NCBI RefSeq assembly: GCF_018614975.1
Contig: NZ_JAGGNR010000005.1
Location: 1-64,000 of the forward strand
Length of the DNA: 64,000 bases
From: Paenibacillus polymyxa
Lineage (GTDB): Bacteria > Bacillota > Bacilli > Paenibacillales > Paenibacillaceae
Direction: 5' to 3'
The notes beneath the pieces were generated by a model. That model was given only the letters and a program-made list of their open reading frames with translations, was not told the origin of the DNA and made no database searches. Each line of letters starts with the position of its first letter. Position 1 is the first letter of the stretch. This document shows, one piece after another, positions 32,496 through 41,644 of this stretch. Both the position numbers and the translations under genes were made by a program.

Positions 32496-33791
32496 ATGAA
32501 AAAAGCAGGACTTATGTTAATGCTCTTAGTCATGATCATTGCTTCAATCGCGTGCACTAGCGCCAATTCCAGCAGTGAACCTGGCAGTGCAGGCGGGGAG
32601 AATGGAGAGGTGGAGCTGAAGTTCATGATGTGGGGGAACCAGGCACATATGGATGTATACAACAAGCTGATCAATGGCTTCACCAAGGAAAATCCAGGCA
32701 TCAAAGTCACGATGGAATCCGTACCTTTCGCAGAATACCAGCAAAAGATTTCGGTGCTTGCCGCCGGAGGCTCTCTTCCCGATCTCGCCTGGGTATCGGA
32801 GCGAATGGTGCCGCAATTCAAGTCCAACCACATTCTGGCCGATGTATCCGAGTTCCAGGATGATGCACAGTTTAAGCTGGATGATTATATTCCAAGTACA
32901 TTGGATTTGTTCCGTGATGGAGATCAACTGCTGGGGCTGCCTTTTTCCACACCTCCGGTTGTTATGTTTTACAACAAAACGCTGTTTGACAAAGCAGGCC
33001 TGACGGACCCTAACACCCTGGCGGCTCAAGGTCAATGGACATGGGAACAGTTCGAAGAGTCTGCGAAGGCGATTACCAGTAAGGATGCGACCAACCGAGT
33101 CTATGGCGCCAATTTTTTTCGCGACTGGAAGACTTGGGCGGTGCTATCCTCCTATTCCTGGTCCAATGGAAGCGGTCCATTCGACGAAGGCATGACAACA
33201 TTCACCTGGAACGATTCCTATGGCGTACAGACCTTTGAATTGCTGGAACGCATGATGTTCACCGATGAATCACACCCGAAGGCGGGCGAACAGGTCAGCT
33301 TTGATGCGGGTAATGTGGGCATGTTCTTTGATAATTATAGCTATGTATCCAAAGCAAGAGAGATTACGGATTTTGAATGGAGTATCGCTCCTATGCCTTC
33401 CGGTTCACAAGGCAGTGTACCGATGTTGGGGCAGGCCGGATATGCCATGTTTAACGACAGCATACATCCAGAGGAAACGAAGAAGCTGTTGAAGTATTTT
33501 GCGAGTGAGCAGGGGATTCAGGCGACAGCCACCTACTTTGTGCCTCCGCGTACTTCTGTTCTGAACTCGGACGTATTCATTCTTCAGCCGAATAATCCGA
33601 GCAAAGAGCATATTGTGCAGGCCGTCATTGATGAAATGCCGAAAGCGCGCTTAATCCCCGGCCATATCCGTTGGCAGGATATCGACAATGCGGTATTGCA
33701 GGGATTGGACCGACTATTTGCCAAGACAGCGACAGCTAAGGATAACCTGAAACAAATGCAGGAAGAGATCCAAAGCGTGCTGCAACCATAA
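32496..33791 (+). CDS. Carbohydrate ABC transporter substrate-binding lipoprotein
   Basis: A 431-aa lipoprotein: signal peptide with lipobox SIAC (KKAGLMLMLLVMIIASIAC), then a family 1 extracellular solute-binding fold (LKFMMWGNQAHMDVYNKLIN, KENPGIKVTMESVPFAEYQQ, LPDLAWVSERMVPQF). The start is ATG 32496 with AAGGGGGA upstream. It delivers an oligosaccharide or sugar to the two permeases downstream (34528 and 35426). A TIM-barrel gene lies between. No ATPase is encoded, as is usual where a shared MsmX-type ATPase is used. Confidence 0.9.
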   Translation: MKKAGLMLMLLVMIIASIACTSANSSSEPGSAGGENGEVELKFMMWGNQAHMDVYNKLINGFTKENPGIKVTMESVPFAEYQQKISVLAAGGSLPDLAWVSERMVPQFKSNHILADVSEFQDDAQFKLDDYIPSTLDLFRDGDQLLGLPFSTPPVVMFYNKTLFDKAGLTDPNTLAAQGQWTWEQFEESAKAITSKDATNRVYGANFFRDWKTWAVLSSYSWSNGSGPFDEGMTTFTWNDSYGVQTFELLERMMFTDESHPKAGEQVSFDAGNVGMFFDNYSYVSKAREITDFEWSIAPMPSGSQGSVPMLGQAGYAMFNDSIHPEETKKLLKYFASEQGIQATATYFVPPRTSVLNSDVFILQPNNPSKEHIVQAVIDEMPKARLIPGHIRWQDIDNAVLQGLDRLFAKTATAKDNLKQMQEEIQSVLQP

Positions 33792-33820
33792 GAAGTCGAT
33801 CGAAACCGGAGGTGAGAATA

Positions 33821-34525
33821 ATGGGCAAATTCAAAGAATTACTTGAGCGGAAACCGCTGTCCCTGGTGGTCAGTCTGCCTGAGAATGAACTTGCTTTGGC
33901 TCGGGCAGCCATGGAAGAGGGTGCTGATGCACTGAAGGTGCACTATAATGTCGGTCATCGCGCCAGCGGGAATCATTTTGGCCCATTGGACAGGTATGCC
34001 GAGGTATTTCGAGCGATTCGCAGTGAATTTGGTGGTCCGCTTGGGGTCGTACCTTCCGGCAGTATAGATGGGGCACGAAGGGAGGATGTGGAGGGGCTTT
34101 CCGGGCTGGGTTTTGATTTCTATTCCATCTATGCACATCACTTGCCTACTTTCATGTTGAATGACTTGGGGCTGGACCCAACGTTTGCGATCAATGAGGA
34201 ATATGATGCTTCCCTCGTTACATCGGCAGCTCACTTCGGCTTCACCGCCCTGGAGGCATCCATTGTTCCTGGAAAAGAATATGGTACACCGCTCAGCTTC
34301 GCGGATGTGCTTAAATATCGCCGTCTGGTCTTGCAAGCACAGGTTCCGGTATTGGTTCCTTCCCAGCGAAAGCTGGTGCCTGGGGATGTTCAGGTGCTGC
34401 ATGATACCGGGGTCAAAGCGATTATGCTTGGAGCGGTTGTGACAGGCAACACGGAGGAACAGCTGCGAAGGGCTGTGAATGAGTTCCGCAATGCGGTGGA
34501 CAGTCTGAAAAGGGGGAGGGCCTGA
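33821..34525 (+). CDS. TIM-barrel protein, NanE-like, unknown substrate
   Basis: A 234-aa protein that looks like a (beta/alpha)8 barrel: LSLVVSLPENELALARAAME, GADALKVHYNVGHRASG, GPLGVVPSGSID and a C-terminal phosphate-binding-like loop TGVKAIMLGAVVTGNTEEQL. It recalls N-acylmannosamine-6-phosphate epimerases and related phosphosugar barrels, but I cannot match catalytic residues. The start is ATG 33821 with GGAGGTGAG upstream. It is tightly packed between the binding-protein and permease genes, so it probably acts on the imported substrate. Confidence 0.55.
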   Translation: MGKFKELLERKPLSLVVSLPENELALARAAMEEGADALKVHYNVGHRASGNHFGPLDRYAEVFRAIRSEFGGPLGVVPSGSIDGARREDVEGLSGLGFDFYSIYAHHLPTFMLNDLGLDPTFAINEEYDASLVTSAAHFGFTALEASIVPGKEYGTPLSFADVLKYRRLVLQAQVPVLVPSQRKLVPGDVQVLHDTGVKAIMLGAVVTGNTEEQLRRAVNEFRNAVDSLKRGRA

Positions 34526-34527
34526 TT

Positions 34528-35442
34528 GTGACCCATCCACACAAGCGCAAAAGAAGGGGGCCGCTCGCCAGAGAGGCCCAGATCGCGGGGTGGCTATTTG
34601 TATCGCCGATGGTGCTTGGGTTTACCCTGCTGCTGCTGTTTCCCATGGGTCTCGCGTTATACATGAGCCTGACCGATTGGCCGCTGCTGGGGGATCATCA
34701 TTTTATTGGATTGGATAATTACCGGAATATACTGACAGACGCGATGTTCTGGAAAGTGCTTGCCAATACGGTCTATTTCACAGCGGGGCTGGTGCCGCTT
34801 AATATTGTGCTCGCTCTGCTGCTCGCGTTGCTGCTATCCAGAAATCTGCGGGGTATCGGAATTTTCCGAACCGCCATCTTTGTTCCGGTCATGACCTCGC
34901 TAATTGTGTGGGCCATCGTGTGGAAGCTGATGTATGCGACAGAGTCGGGATTGATTAATCAGCTTCTGTTGATGCTGGGCATCAAGGGCCCGGCCTGGCT
35001 TTACAATCAGGATTTGGCAATGCCAGCGGTTATCGTGACAAGTGTGCTGAAAAATGTCGGTCTGAATATGGTGCTGTTCATTGCAGCCATTCAGCAGGTA
35101 CCGCGTTCACTGTACGAAGCAGCAACATTGGACGGGGCGGGCAAAAGGGGAACCTTCTTCCACGTCACGCTGCCCATGATCACGCCAACAGTGTTTTTGA
35201 CAGTAGTCATGACCGTGATTGGTTCACTCAAAGTATTCGGGCAGATCTATGTGATGACACAGGGCGGGCCGAGCAACAGCACAAAGGTATTGGTTTATTA
35301 TATCTGGGAAAAAGCATTCAAACTATTTCAGTTTGGCTATGCTTCTGCTCTCGCATATGTTCTGTTCTTCATCGTGCTAATTCTGACACTGCTGCAATGG
35401 CAGCTCCGAAAGAGGTGGGTATTCAATGAAGGCGATGCCTAG
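34528..35442 (+). CDS. Carbohydrate ABC transporter permease, MalF/UgpA type
   Basis: A 304-aa CUT1 permease with six transmembrane helices (first: GWLFVSPMVLGFTLLLLFPM) and the EAA loop EAATLDGAGKRGTFFHVTLP. The start is GTG 34528, 2 bases after the preceding stop. It overlaps the next permease gene by 17 bases. Forms the heterodimeric channel with that protein. Confidence 0.9.
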   Translation: MTHPHKRKRRGPLAREAQIAGWLFVSPMVLGFTLLLLFPMGLALYMSLTDWPLLGDHHFIGLDNYRNILTDAMFWKVLANTVYFTAGLVPLNIVLALLLALLLSRNLRGIGIFRTAIFVPVMTSLIVWAIVWKLMYATESGLINQLLLMLGIKGPAWLYNQDLAMPAVIVTSVLKNVGLNMVLFIAAIQQVPRSLYEAATLDGAGKRGTFFHVTLPMITPTVFLTVVMTVIGSLKVFGQIYVMTQGGPSNSTKVLVYYIWEKAFKLFQFGYASALAYVLFFIVLILTLLQWQLRKRWVFNEGDA

Positions 35443-36280
35443 TCCTTCGGGGCGAAAAATAGGAAGTATTCTGGGGACGTATTTGTTGCTGACTCTGATT
35501 TCCCTCATGATGATTGTGCCATTTATCTGGATGATATCGACATCATTCAAGGAACCCCAGAGCATATTCACCTATCCACCGCAGTGGATACCGGAATCAT
35601 TCCGATTTCAGAACTACATCGATGTCTTCCGATTGATTCCGTTTCACCGTTTTTATTGGAACAGTATCTACATTTCTGTGTTGGTTGTGCTGGGAACAGT
35701 ATTCTTTGCTTCTCTCGCCGGTTATGCATTCGCCAAAATTCCGTTTAAGGGACGTAATGTGGTATTTCTCATCCTGCTAAGTGCGATGATGATTCCCCAT
35801 GAGGTGACGGCGATTCCGATGTTTCTATTCATGCGGCAGCTGGGGTGGATTGACACTCATCTCCCGCTGATTTTACTGCCGATCTTTGGCGCGGGCGGTG
35901 TGTTTGGCATCTTTGTGATGCGGCAGTTCTTCATCACGGTGCCTACCGAGCTGGAGGAAGCGGCGATGATGGACGGATGCAATCGCTTCCGAATATATGC
36001 ACGAATTATGCTGCCCATTGCCAAGCCCGGAATGGCTACTTTGACGATCTTCACGTTTGTGACGATCTGGAATGAGTTTTTTGATCCGTTGATCTTCATT
36101 AACTCGCGTGATCTAATGACACTTCCTCTTGGATTATCCCTGTTTACAGATGAAGTGGGTACAGCCTGGCAATATCTGATGAGCGCTACCGTCATGGCTA
36201 CCTTGCCACTGTTAATTGTCTTTTTCCTGGCACAACGGCGCTTCATTGAGGGAGTTGCCATGACGGGACTTAAAGAGTAA
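35426..36280 (+). CDS. Carbohydrate ABC transporter permease, MalG/UgpE type
   Basis: A 284-aa CUT1 permease: six helices (LGTYLLLTLISLMMIVPFIW first), the EAA loop EEAAMMDGCNRFRIYARIMLP and a C-terminal FIEGVAMTGLKE, typical of MalG-type subunits. It overlaps the MalF-type gene. Partner of the 304-aa subunit. Confidence 0.9.
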   Translation: MKAMPSPSGRKIGSILGTYLLLTLISLMMIVPFIWMISTSFKEPQSIFTYPPQWIPESFRFQNYIDVFRLIPFHRFYWNSIYISVLVVLGTVFFASLAGYAFAKIPFKGRNVVFLILLSAMMIPHEVTAIPMFLFMRQLGWIDTHLPLILLPIFGAGGVFGIFVMRQFFITVPTELEEAAMMDGCNRFRIYARIMLPIAKPGMATLTIFTFVTIWNEFFDPLIFINSRDLMTLPLGLSLFTDEVGTAWQYLMSATVMATLPLLIVFFLAQRRFIEGVAMTGLKE

Positions 36281-36314
36281 GCCATGGCAATAGTATCGGA
36301 AGGAGGGGGAACAT

Positions 36315-37670
36315 TTGCGTGAACGGATGAGCATGAAAAAGGAAAAGGCGGATGTCGTTATTGTGGGAGGGGGCCCTGCGGGTATAACAGCAGCCATTGC
36401 GGCTGGACGACAGGGTATACGAACAGTGCTGGTGGAGCGATACGGATTCGTTGGCGGGATGTCAACTGCCGCTATGGTATATCCCTGGATGACTTTCCAC
36501 ACAGAGCGAGGTGAGCAGGTCATTAAAGGTATTGCGCAGGAGATTGTGGATCGATTGCAGGCACGTGGCGGCTCTCCGGGGCATCTGCGCGATACAGTCG
36601 GATTTGTGCATACCGTCACGCCGTACCATCCAGCCATCTTTCAGGTGGTTGCGGCAGAGATGTTAGAGGAGGCAGGTGTCCGGCTGTTATTGCACAGCTT
36701 CGTGGATGAAGTGGTTGTTGTAGATGATCGGGTGGAAGCGGTGCGAGTGACAAGCAAGTCTGGAAGAAAGGAGTTTCAGGCGAACGTATTCGTGGATTCA
36801 AGCGGGGATGCGGATCTGGCTTATCTTGCGGGTGCTTCTGTGGCAAAGGGACGAGACAGCGACCATCAGTCACAGCCGATGACCATGAAATTCCGCATGC
36901 GTGGTGTGGATCTTGGACGAGTGAAACAATACATGCAGGAGCACCCGGAGGATTTTTATGCCAAGACCCCTTTTGAAGAGCTGGACAGCATCCCGTTAAC
37001 CGGGGTGAGTGGCTTCTATTCCCAGTGGAAAAACGCAGGTGTGCCGATTAATCGCGACCAGGTGTTGTTTTTTACCGGACCGGCTGACGATGAAGTGCTG
37101 ATTAATTGTACCCGGGTGCAGGGACTCGATGCGACGGATGTCGAGGATCTGACCTCTGCTGAACAGGAAGGGCGGAAGCAGGTGCTGATGATTGCTGAGT
37201 TTTTGCAGCGTGATGTGCCTGGATTCGAACGGGCTTCCATCTCGGCAGTAGCGCCGCAGATTGGTATTCGTGAATCCAGACGGATCATTGGACATTATGC
37301 GTTGACACAAGCGGATGTAGTTGCAGGACGAAAGTTCGACGATGTGATCGCTAGAAGCGGTTATCCGATAGATATTCATGACCCTTCGGGTCAAGGTGTT
37401 GTGGCTGCCTTTATAGAGGGAGACGGAGCATATGATATTCCATATCGCTGTCTGATCGCTCACAATATCCGCAATCTGCTGGCGGCAGGACGCTGCATCT
37501 CCACCACACATGAGGCACATGCAACAACAAGGCTGACTCCAAGCTGTATGGCTACCGGGGAGGCGGCGGGAACAGCGGCTGCACTAATAGTGAAGATGAA
37601 GCTTGATTCGGTGGGACTGCCGATCGCGCTGTTACAGGCGGAATTACGTCGCAACGGAGCGGCGATCTAG
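36315..37670 (+). CDS. FAD-dependent oxidoreductase (FAD_oxidored family)
   Basis: A 451-aa flavoprotein: N-terminal dinucleotide-binding motif VVIVGGGPAGITAAIAAGRQ with ERYGFVGGM, a central substrate domain, and the C-terminal FAD motif LLAAGRCISTTHEA followed by CMATGEAAGTAAAL. The start is TTG 36315 with GGAGGGGGA 6 bases upstream; an ATG lies 15 bases further on. It is the last gene of the carbohydrate operon. Homologues often occur in Paenibacillus sugar loci, but the reaction is unknown. Confidence 0.8.
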   Translation: MRERMSMKKEKADVVIVGGGPAGITAAIAAGRQGIRTVLVERYGFVGGMSTAAMVYPWMTFHTERGEQVIKGIAQEIVDRLQARGGSPGHLRDTVGFVHTVTPYHPAIFQVVAAEMLEEAGVRLLLHSFVDEVVVVDDRVEAVRVTSKSGRKEFQANVFVDSSGDADLAYLAGASVAKGRDSDHQSQPMTMKFRMRGVDLGRVKQYMQEHPEDFYAKTPFEELDSIPLTGVSGFYSQWKNAGVPINRDQVLFFTGPADDEVLINCTRVQGLDATDVEDLTSAEQEGRKQVLMIAEFLQRDVPGFERASISAVAPQIGIRESRRIIGHYALTQADVVAGRKFDDVIARSGYPIDIHDPSGQGVVAAFIEGDGAYDIPYRCLIAHNIRNLLAAGRCISTTHEAHATTRLTPSCMATGEAAGTAAALIVKMKLDSVGLPIALLQAELRRNGAAI

Positions 37671-37750
37671 CGGATGAGCTGATGGTTGGCTAAATAAGCT
37701 TCCCACGGTGGATAGCTCGTGATATTTATTTTATGGGCATAATTGCAGCT

Positions 37751-37794
37751 CCAAAGACTCCAATTCACTGCATGGGTGGGTTTGGAGTCTTTGG
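37751..37794 (+). terminator. Terminator-like hairpin after the carbohydrate operon
   Basis: CCAAAGACTCCAA (37751-37763) pairs perfectly with TTGGAGTCTTTGG (37782-37794). There is no immediate T run, so it may act as a 3' stabiliser. Confidence 0.55.
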
Positions 37795-37932
37795 GCGCTC
37801 TCATTCTTTTCATCCATGGGTTCTTTACTTCATATCTAGACCTTCGCATCTAATCAATCACGAGATCTCGGTTCCGTCATGCTCCTTCATGTTTCGTATT
37901 ATTTCATGCCTTATTCTCCGCGCTTCATTCAT

Positions 37933-38583
37933 TCAATTCATGCGTGCCTCAAGTCGTCTTGCAACAATGGACAGCGCGTAGTTGATGACAAAATACAATA
38001 CGGCTGCGAGCAGCAGGGCCGGGATAATATAATCGAAACTTTGGCCGCCGAGGATCTGCACGTTGTGCATCAGCTCTGGCAGGGAGATGATAATCGCCAG
38101 TGAAGTGTCCTTCAGGAGTGAGATGAACTGGCTTACCATGGGCGGGGACATGCGGCGTAGCGCCTGTGGCATGATGATGCCACCGAGGGTCTGCATGTAA
38201 CTCAGGCCCGAGGAGCGGGCAGCTTCCACCTGACCGCGCTCAACGGATTTTAGACCGCTACGGACGATCTCGGCAATCATCGCGCCTTCAAACAGACTCA
38301 GTCCAACGACCGTGGACCAGAAGACGGACATTTTAATCCCGAGCTGCGGAAGTACCATGTGGATGAAGAAAATGATGAGCAGCAGCGGCAGATTCCGGAT
38401 CGTATCCACGATCACTGCCGCGATCTGTGACAGAACAGGGATACGGGTAAACCGGATCGTACCCAGCACAGTGCCAAGCACAAAGCTTAATATAATGGAT
38501 AGCCCTGCTACCTGCAGGGTAATCAGGAATCCTTGAAGCAGAAAACGAAGGTTGGGCCACGCATAGGCCCCGCTAAAGTCCAT
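37933..38583 (-). CDS. glnP: Glutamine ABC transporter permease
   Basis: A 216-aa HAAT permease with about five helices (FLLQGFLITLQVAGLSIILS) and the EAA-type motif VEAARSSGLSYMQTLGGIIMP. It is last in the four-gene operon ATPase, binding protein, permease, permease, the same order as B. subtilis glnQHMP. A glutamate or another polar amino acid is a possible substrate. Confidence 0.75.
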   Translation of the reverse strand: MDFSGAYAWPNLRFLLQGFLITLQVAGLSIILSFVLGTVLGTIRFTRIPVLSQIAAVIVDTIRNLPLLLIIFFIHMVLPQLGIKMSVFWSTVVGLSLFEGAMIAEIVRSGLKSVERGQVEAARSSGLSYMQTLGGIIMPQALRRMSPPMVSQFISLLKDTSLAIIISLPELMHNVQILGGQSFDYIIPALLLAAVLYFVINYALSIVARRLEARMN

Positions 38584-38730
38584 ATTTTATTAGCCTCCTT
38601 CTGTATGCAGGAATGGAATATTGAAGATCAATAGATGGGGCATGGACTGTCAGACGATCCAGTACTCATTCAAACCACATGGACAAGCCGATATATCTCC
38701 CTAAAATCTGCGCAGGTACAAGTTAATCTG

Positions 38731-39453
38731 TTACATGGTGACCTGACCTGCCGGTTTGTTCTTTTTCGGTTTACCCTTGGTGCTGCGCGCCTCTGCATCG
38801 CTCTGTCCAAACCTGCGCTCCATATAATGCACCAGGAAGCTAAGTGGTAGTGTCATTACCAGATAGAACAGCGCAACAATGGTGTACACACTTAGCGGTT
38901 GGAACGTATCGGAGTTAACCAGGTCGGCAAAATACATAAGATCCATGCCGGCGACGACGGCAAGAATGGATGAGTTTTTGACCAAATTGATAAACTGGTT
39001 GCCGATGGACGGCAGTACAATCTTGATGGCCTGGGGCAGAATAATCAGGTTCATGGCCTGTACATAGGACAAGCCGGAGGATCTTGCTGCTTCCAGTTGT
39101 CCACGCGGCACCGTCTGAATGCCCGCTCGGATCGCTTCGGCAATGAAAGCGGCGGTGTAGATGGTCAGACCCAGCGTACCGGAGACAAATCCATCCAGCG
39201 AGATACCTAGTGCAGGCAGTCCAAGATAGAAGAAAAACACAACTAACAGCAATGGGATGTTTCGGATAAATTCCACAAAAGCCGTGCCGATCCAGTTCAG
39301 CGGTTTCACAGGGGATATCCGAAAGATAGCCAGGATCGCGCCAAGGATAAAGCTGCCAATGAGAGCCATAATGCTCACTTGAATCGTATTCAGGAACCCT
39401 TCCAGAAAACGATCCGAGTGTCGCATTAGTACGCTGAAATCCAATGTGCCCAT
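38731..39453 (-). CDS. glnM: Glutamine ABC transporter permease
   Basis: A 240-aa permease paralogous to its neighbour: FLEGFLNTIQVSIMALIGSF and LEAARSSGLSYVQAMNLIILP. It has an extra hydrophilic C-terminal tail (SDAEARSTKGKPKKNKPAG) of about 25 residues that the other permease lacks. It pairs with the 216-aa subunit to form the channel. Confidence 0.75.
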   Translation of the reverse strand: MGTLDFSVLMRHSDRFLEGFLNTIQVSIMALIGSFILGAILAIFRISPVKPLNWIGTAFVEFIRNIPLLLVVFFFYLGLPALGISLDGFVSGTLGLTIYTAAFIAEAIRAGIQTVPRGQLEAARSSGLSYVQAMNLIILPQAIKIVLPSIGNQFINLVKNSSILAVVAGMDLMYFADLVNSDTFQPLSVYTIVALFYLVMTLPLSFLVHYMERRFGQSDAEARSTKGKPKKNKPAGQVTM

Positions 39454-39554
39454 ATAGGCGAAGCCTCCGTTCTCCAGATGTAGAAACGGCGATTACATCT
39501 GCTCATGCTTCGCATCCAGCAGATGAATTCGCCGCTTACCTATCTTAATTCGGG

Positions 39555-40388
39555 TTACTCGGGCTTCGCGCCCAGCCATTTCTCATGTAAAGTGTCATAT
39601 TCCCCGCTGTCTTTCATGCTTTTGAGAAGCGTGTTGACTTCCTCCACGAAGGCAGTGTCGCCTTTGCGAATGGCCATACCATAAGGTTCGCTTGTGAAAT
39701 TGCCACCAACCAATTGGAAGCTATTATCCGTCTGTTGCATGCCGATGAGGATGATGTTATCTGTGGTTAGCGCTTCGCCTTTACCTGCTTTGAGAGCAGT
39801 GAATGCATCCTGATAGTTATCGAATTCAAGCACCTCAGCATCCGGGGCTTTCTCGCGAATGTTCTGAGCGGATGTGGAGCCTTTCACCGCGAGCACTTTC
39901 ACACCACTGAGGCTTTCCAGGCCGGTAATCGCACTGTCGTTTTTCACCAGCAGGGATTGGCCTGCTTCAAAATAAACATCACTGAAATCTACCTGTTCCT
40001 TACGCTCATCCGTAATTGTCATTGTGGCGATGATGATATCGATGTCTCCATTTTGCAGCATGGGAATGCGCGTCTTGGAGGTGACCTCTTTCAGTTCGAC
40101 CTTTGTCTCATCTCCAAGGATCTGCTTGGCGAGTGCCTTGGCGATATCAATATCAAATCCTTCAACGTTGCCACTTGCGGGATCTTTCAATCCAAACAGC
40201 TTCGTATCGTATTTCACACCGGCAATGAGCTTGCCACGTTCCTTAATCTGCTCGATTGTTCCTTTGGCTTCAGCATCCCCACCAGAACCGCCACTACTGC
40301 TACTCTCCTCGGCTGTACTACAACCTGACAATACAAGCGAGAGAATGAGGACAAGCATAAATGATGGCCATTTCAATAATTTCTTCAT
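39555..40388 (-). CDS. glnH: Glutamine ABC transporter substrate-binding lipoprotein
   Basis: A 277-aa lipoprotein with lipobox LSGC (LKWPSFMLVLILSLVLSGC) and a type II periplasmic amino-acid-binding fold: RGKLIAGVKYDTKLFGLKD, GFDIDIAKALAKQILGD, TMTITDERKEQVDFSDVYFE. The GFDIDIAKA and ITDERxxxVDFS motifs are those of the glutamine/glutamate group. Confidence 0.82.
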   Translation of the reverse strand: MKKLLKWPSFMLVLILSLVLSGCSTAEESSSSGGSGGDAEAKGTIEQIKERGKLIAGVKYDTKLFGLKDPASGNVEGFDIDIAKALAKQILGDETKVELKEVTSKTRIPMLQNGDIDIIIATMTITDERKEQVDFSDVYFEAGQSLLVKNDSAITGLESLSGVKVLAVKGSTSAQNIREKAPDAEVLEFDNYQDAFTALKAGKGEALTTDNIILIGMQQTDNSFQLVGGNFTSEPYGMAIRKGDTAFVEEVNTLLKSMKDSGEYDTLHEKWLGAKPE

Positions 40389-40427
40389 GAATAAAGACCC
40401 CTTTCAAAATGGAATATTGGATTATTC

Positions 40428-41156
40428 TCAATGATGAATCAGACGGCTCAGGAATTGCTGTGCTCGTTCTTCTCTGGGGTTGTCAAAAAATTCAGCGGCG
40501 TTGGCCTCTTCTACAATTCGGCCTTCGTCCATGAAGATGACCCGGTCTGCAACTTCGCGGGCGAATCCCATCTCATGAGTAACAACGACCATAGTCATGC
40601 CATTATGGGCAAGGGAGCGCATAACATCGAGGACTTCCCCGATCATCTCGGGATCAAGTGCAGAGGTAGGTTCGTCAAAAAGCATGATTTTGGGCTCCAT
40701 GGCGAGTCCTCTGGCGATAGCTACCCGTTGTTGCTGGCCACCGGACAACTGGGAGGGATAACTGTCTGCTTTGTCGGCAATGCCCACCCGGGTCAGATAC
40801 TTCATTGCTGTTGCGGCTGCCTGTTCTTTGGGTTGTTTGCGCACCTTCATGGGTGCAAGGGTAATGTTATCAATGACTTTTTTGTGAGGATAAAGATTGA
40901 AGTGTTGAAATACCATGCCGATGTCACGGCGGAAGAGGTTAATGTCCACCTTTTTCTGATGTAGAGGAATCCCACTGACGACAAGTTCACCTTCGGTAAT
41001 AGTCTCCAGGCGGTTCATACAGCGGAGTAATGTGCTTTTGCCGGAGCCGGAAGGTCCGATAATGACGACGACCTCTCCTTCTTCAATGTGAAGATGGATA
41101 TCCTTGAGGACATGAAAATGACCGAAATGCTTCTGGACACCTCTAAATTCAATCAA
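40428..41156 (-). CDS. glnQ: Glutamine ABC transporter ATP-binding protein
   Basis: A 242-aa ATPase: Walker [10 protein letters not shown], signature [16 protein letters not shown], Walker [13 protein letters not shown] and switch His in [16 protein letters not shown]. It begins with TTG 41156 preceded by GGATGGGGGTG. First gene of the transport operon. Nearly every residue of the GlnQ/ArtP consensus is present. Confidence 0.88.
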   Translation of the reverse strand: MIEFRGVQKHFGHFHVLKDIHLHIEEGEVVVIIGPSGSGKSTLLRCMNRLETITEGELVVSGIPLHQKKVDINLFRRDIGMVFQHFNLYPHKKVIDNITLAPMKVRKQPKEQAAATAMKYLTRVGIADKADSYPSQLSGGQQQRVAIARGLAMEPKIMLFDEPTSALDPEMIGEVLDVMRSLAHNGMTMVVVTHEMGFAREVADRVIFMDEGRIVEEANAAEFFDNPREERAQQFLSRLIHH

Positions 41157-41644
41157 GAGTACACCCCCATCCTTTCTGCAACGTCTGTGTGTAAAAGGAA
41201 TAATAAGGAAAAAATTGAAACTAGTTATTTAATCATACATAGTCATCCTGCTTATGGCAATTGGTTTGTGATAAAACATGACATAAGTAATGGGTTCTCT
41301 AGGGCTATAGTCAGAAGATATGTTATATATCTGTCATGTTATTAAATGTCTTGTGACGAATCCTGACAGAAAAATGAATCTATTCTCCTGGTTGTTTTCC
41401 AACCTTTGGAATAGTTGTATATAGTATACTGAAAGTGATGTTTGATTTATGACTTTGAATTAACAAAACAAATAGCATCAAGTTCCACGTGTACATGGCA
41501 AGAAAGCTCAACCCTACACGTCATGCCATTGATAAGATGGAACGAGAGAGCGTCCGTTTGAACGTAAGTAAGGAGAGTATAAGCGATATGTATTGACTGA
41601 CCCCATAACAATTCCATTACATGTAGAGAGGATGATTCTGCACG
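41157..41644. other. Divergent intergenic region between glnQ and the GH28 gene
   Basis: About 490 bases of regulatory DNA with no supported gene; a 70-aa minus-strand frame at 41447-41659 lacks a ribosome site. A TATACT hexamer occurs near 41426, and TTGACT near 41594 may be part of the GH28 promoter. I could not assign an operator. Confidence 0.4.
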
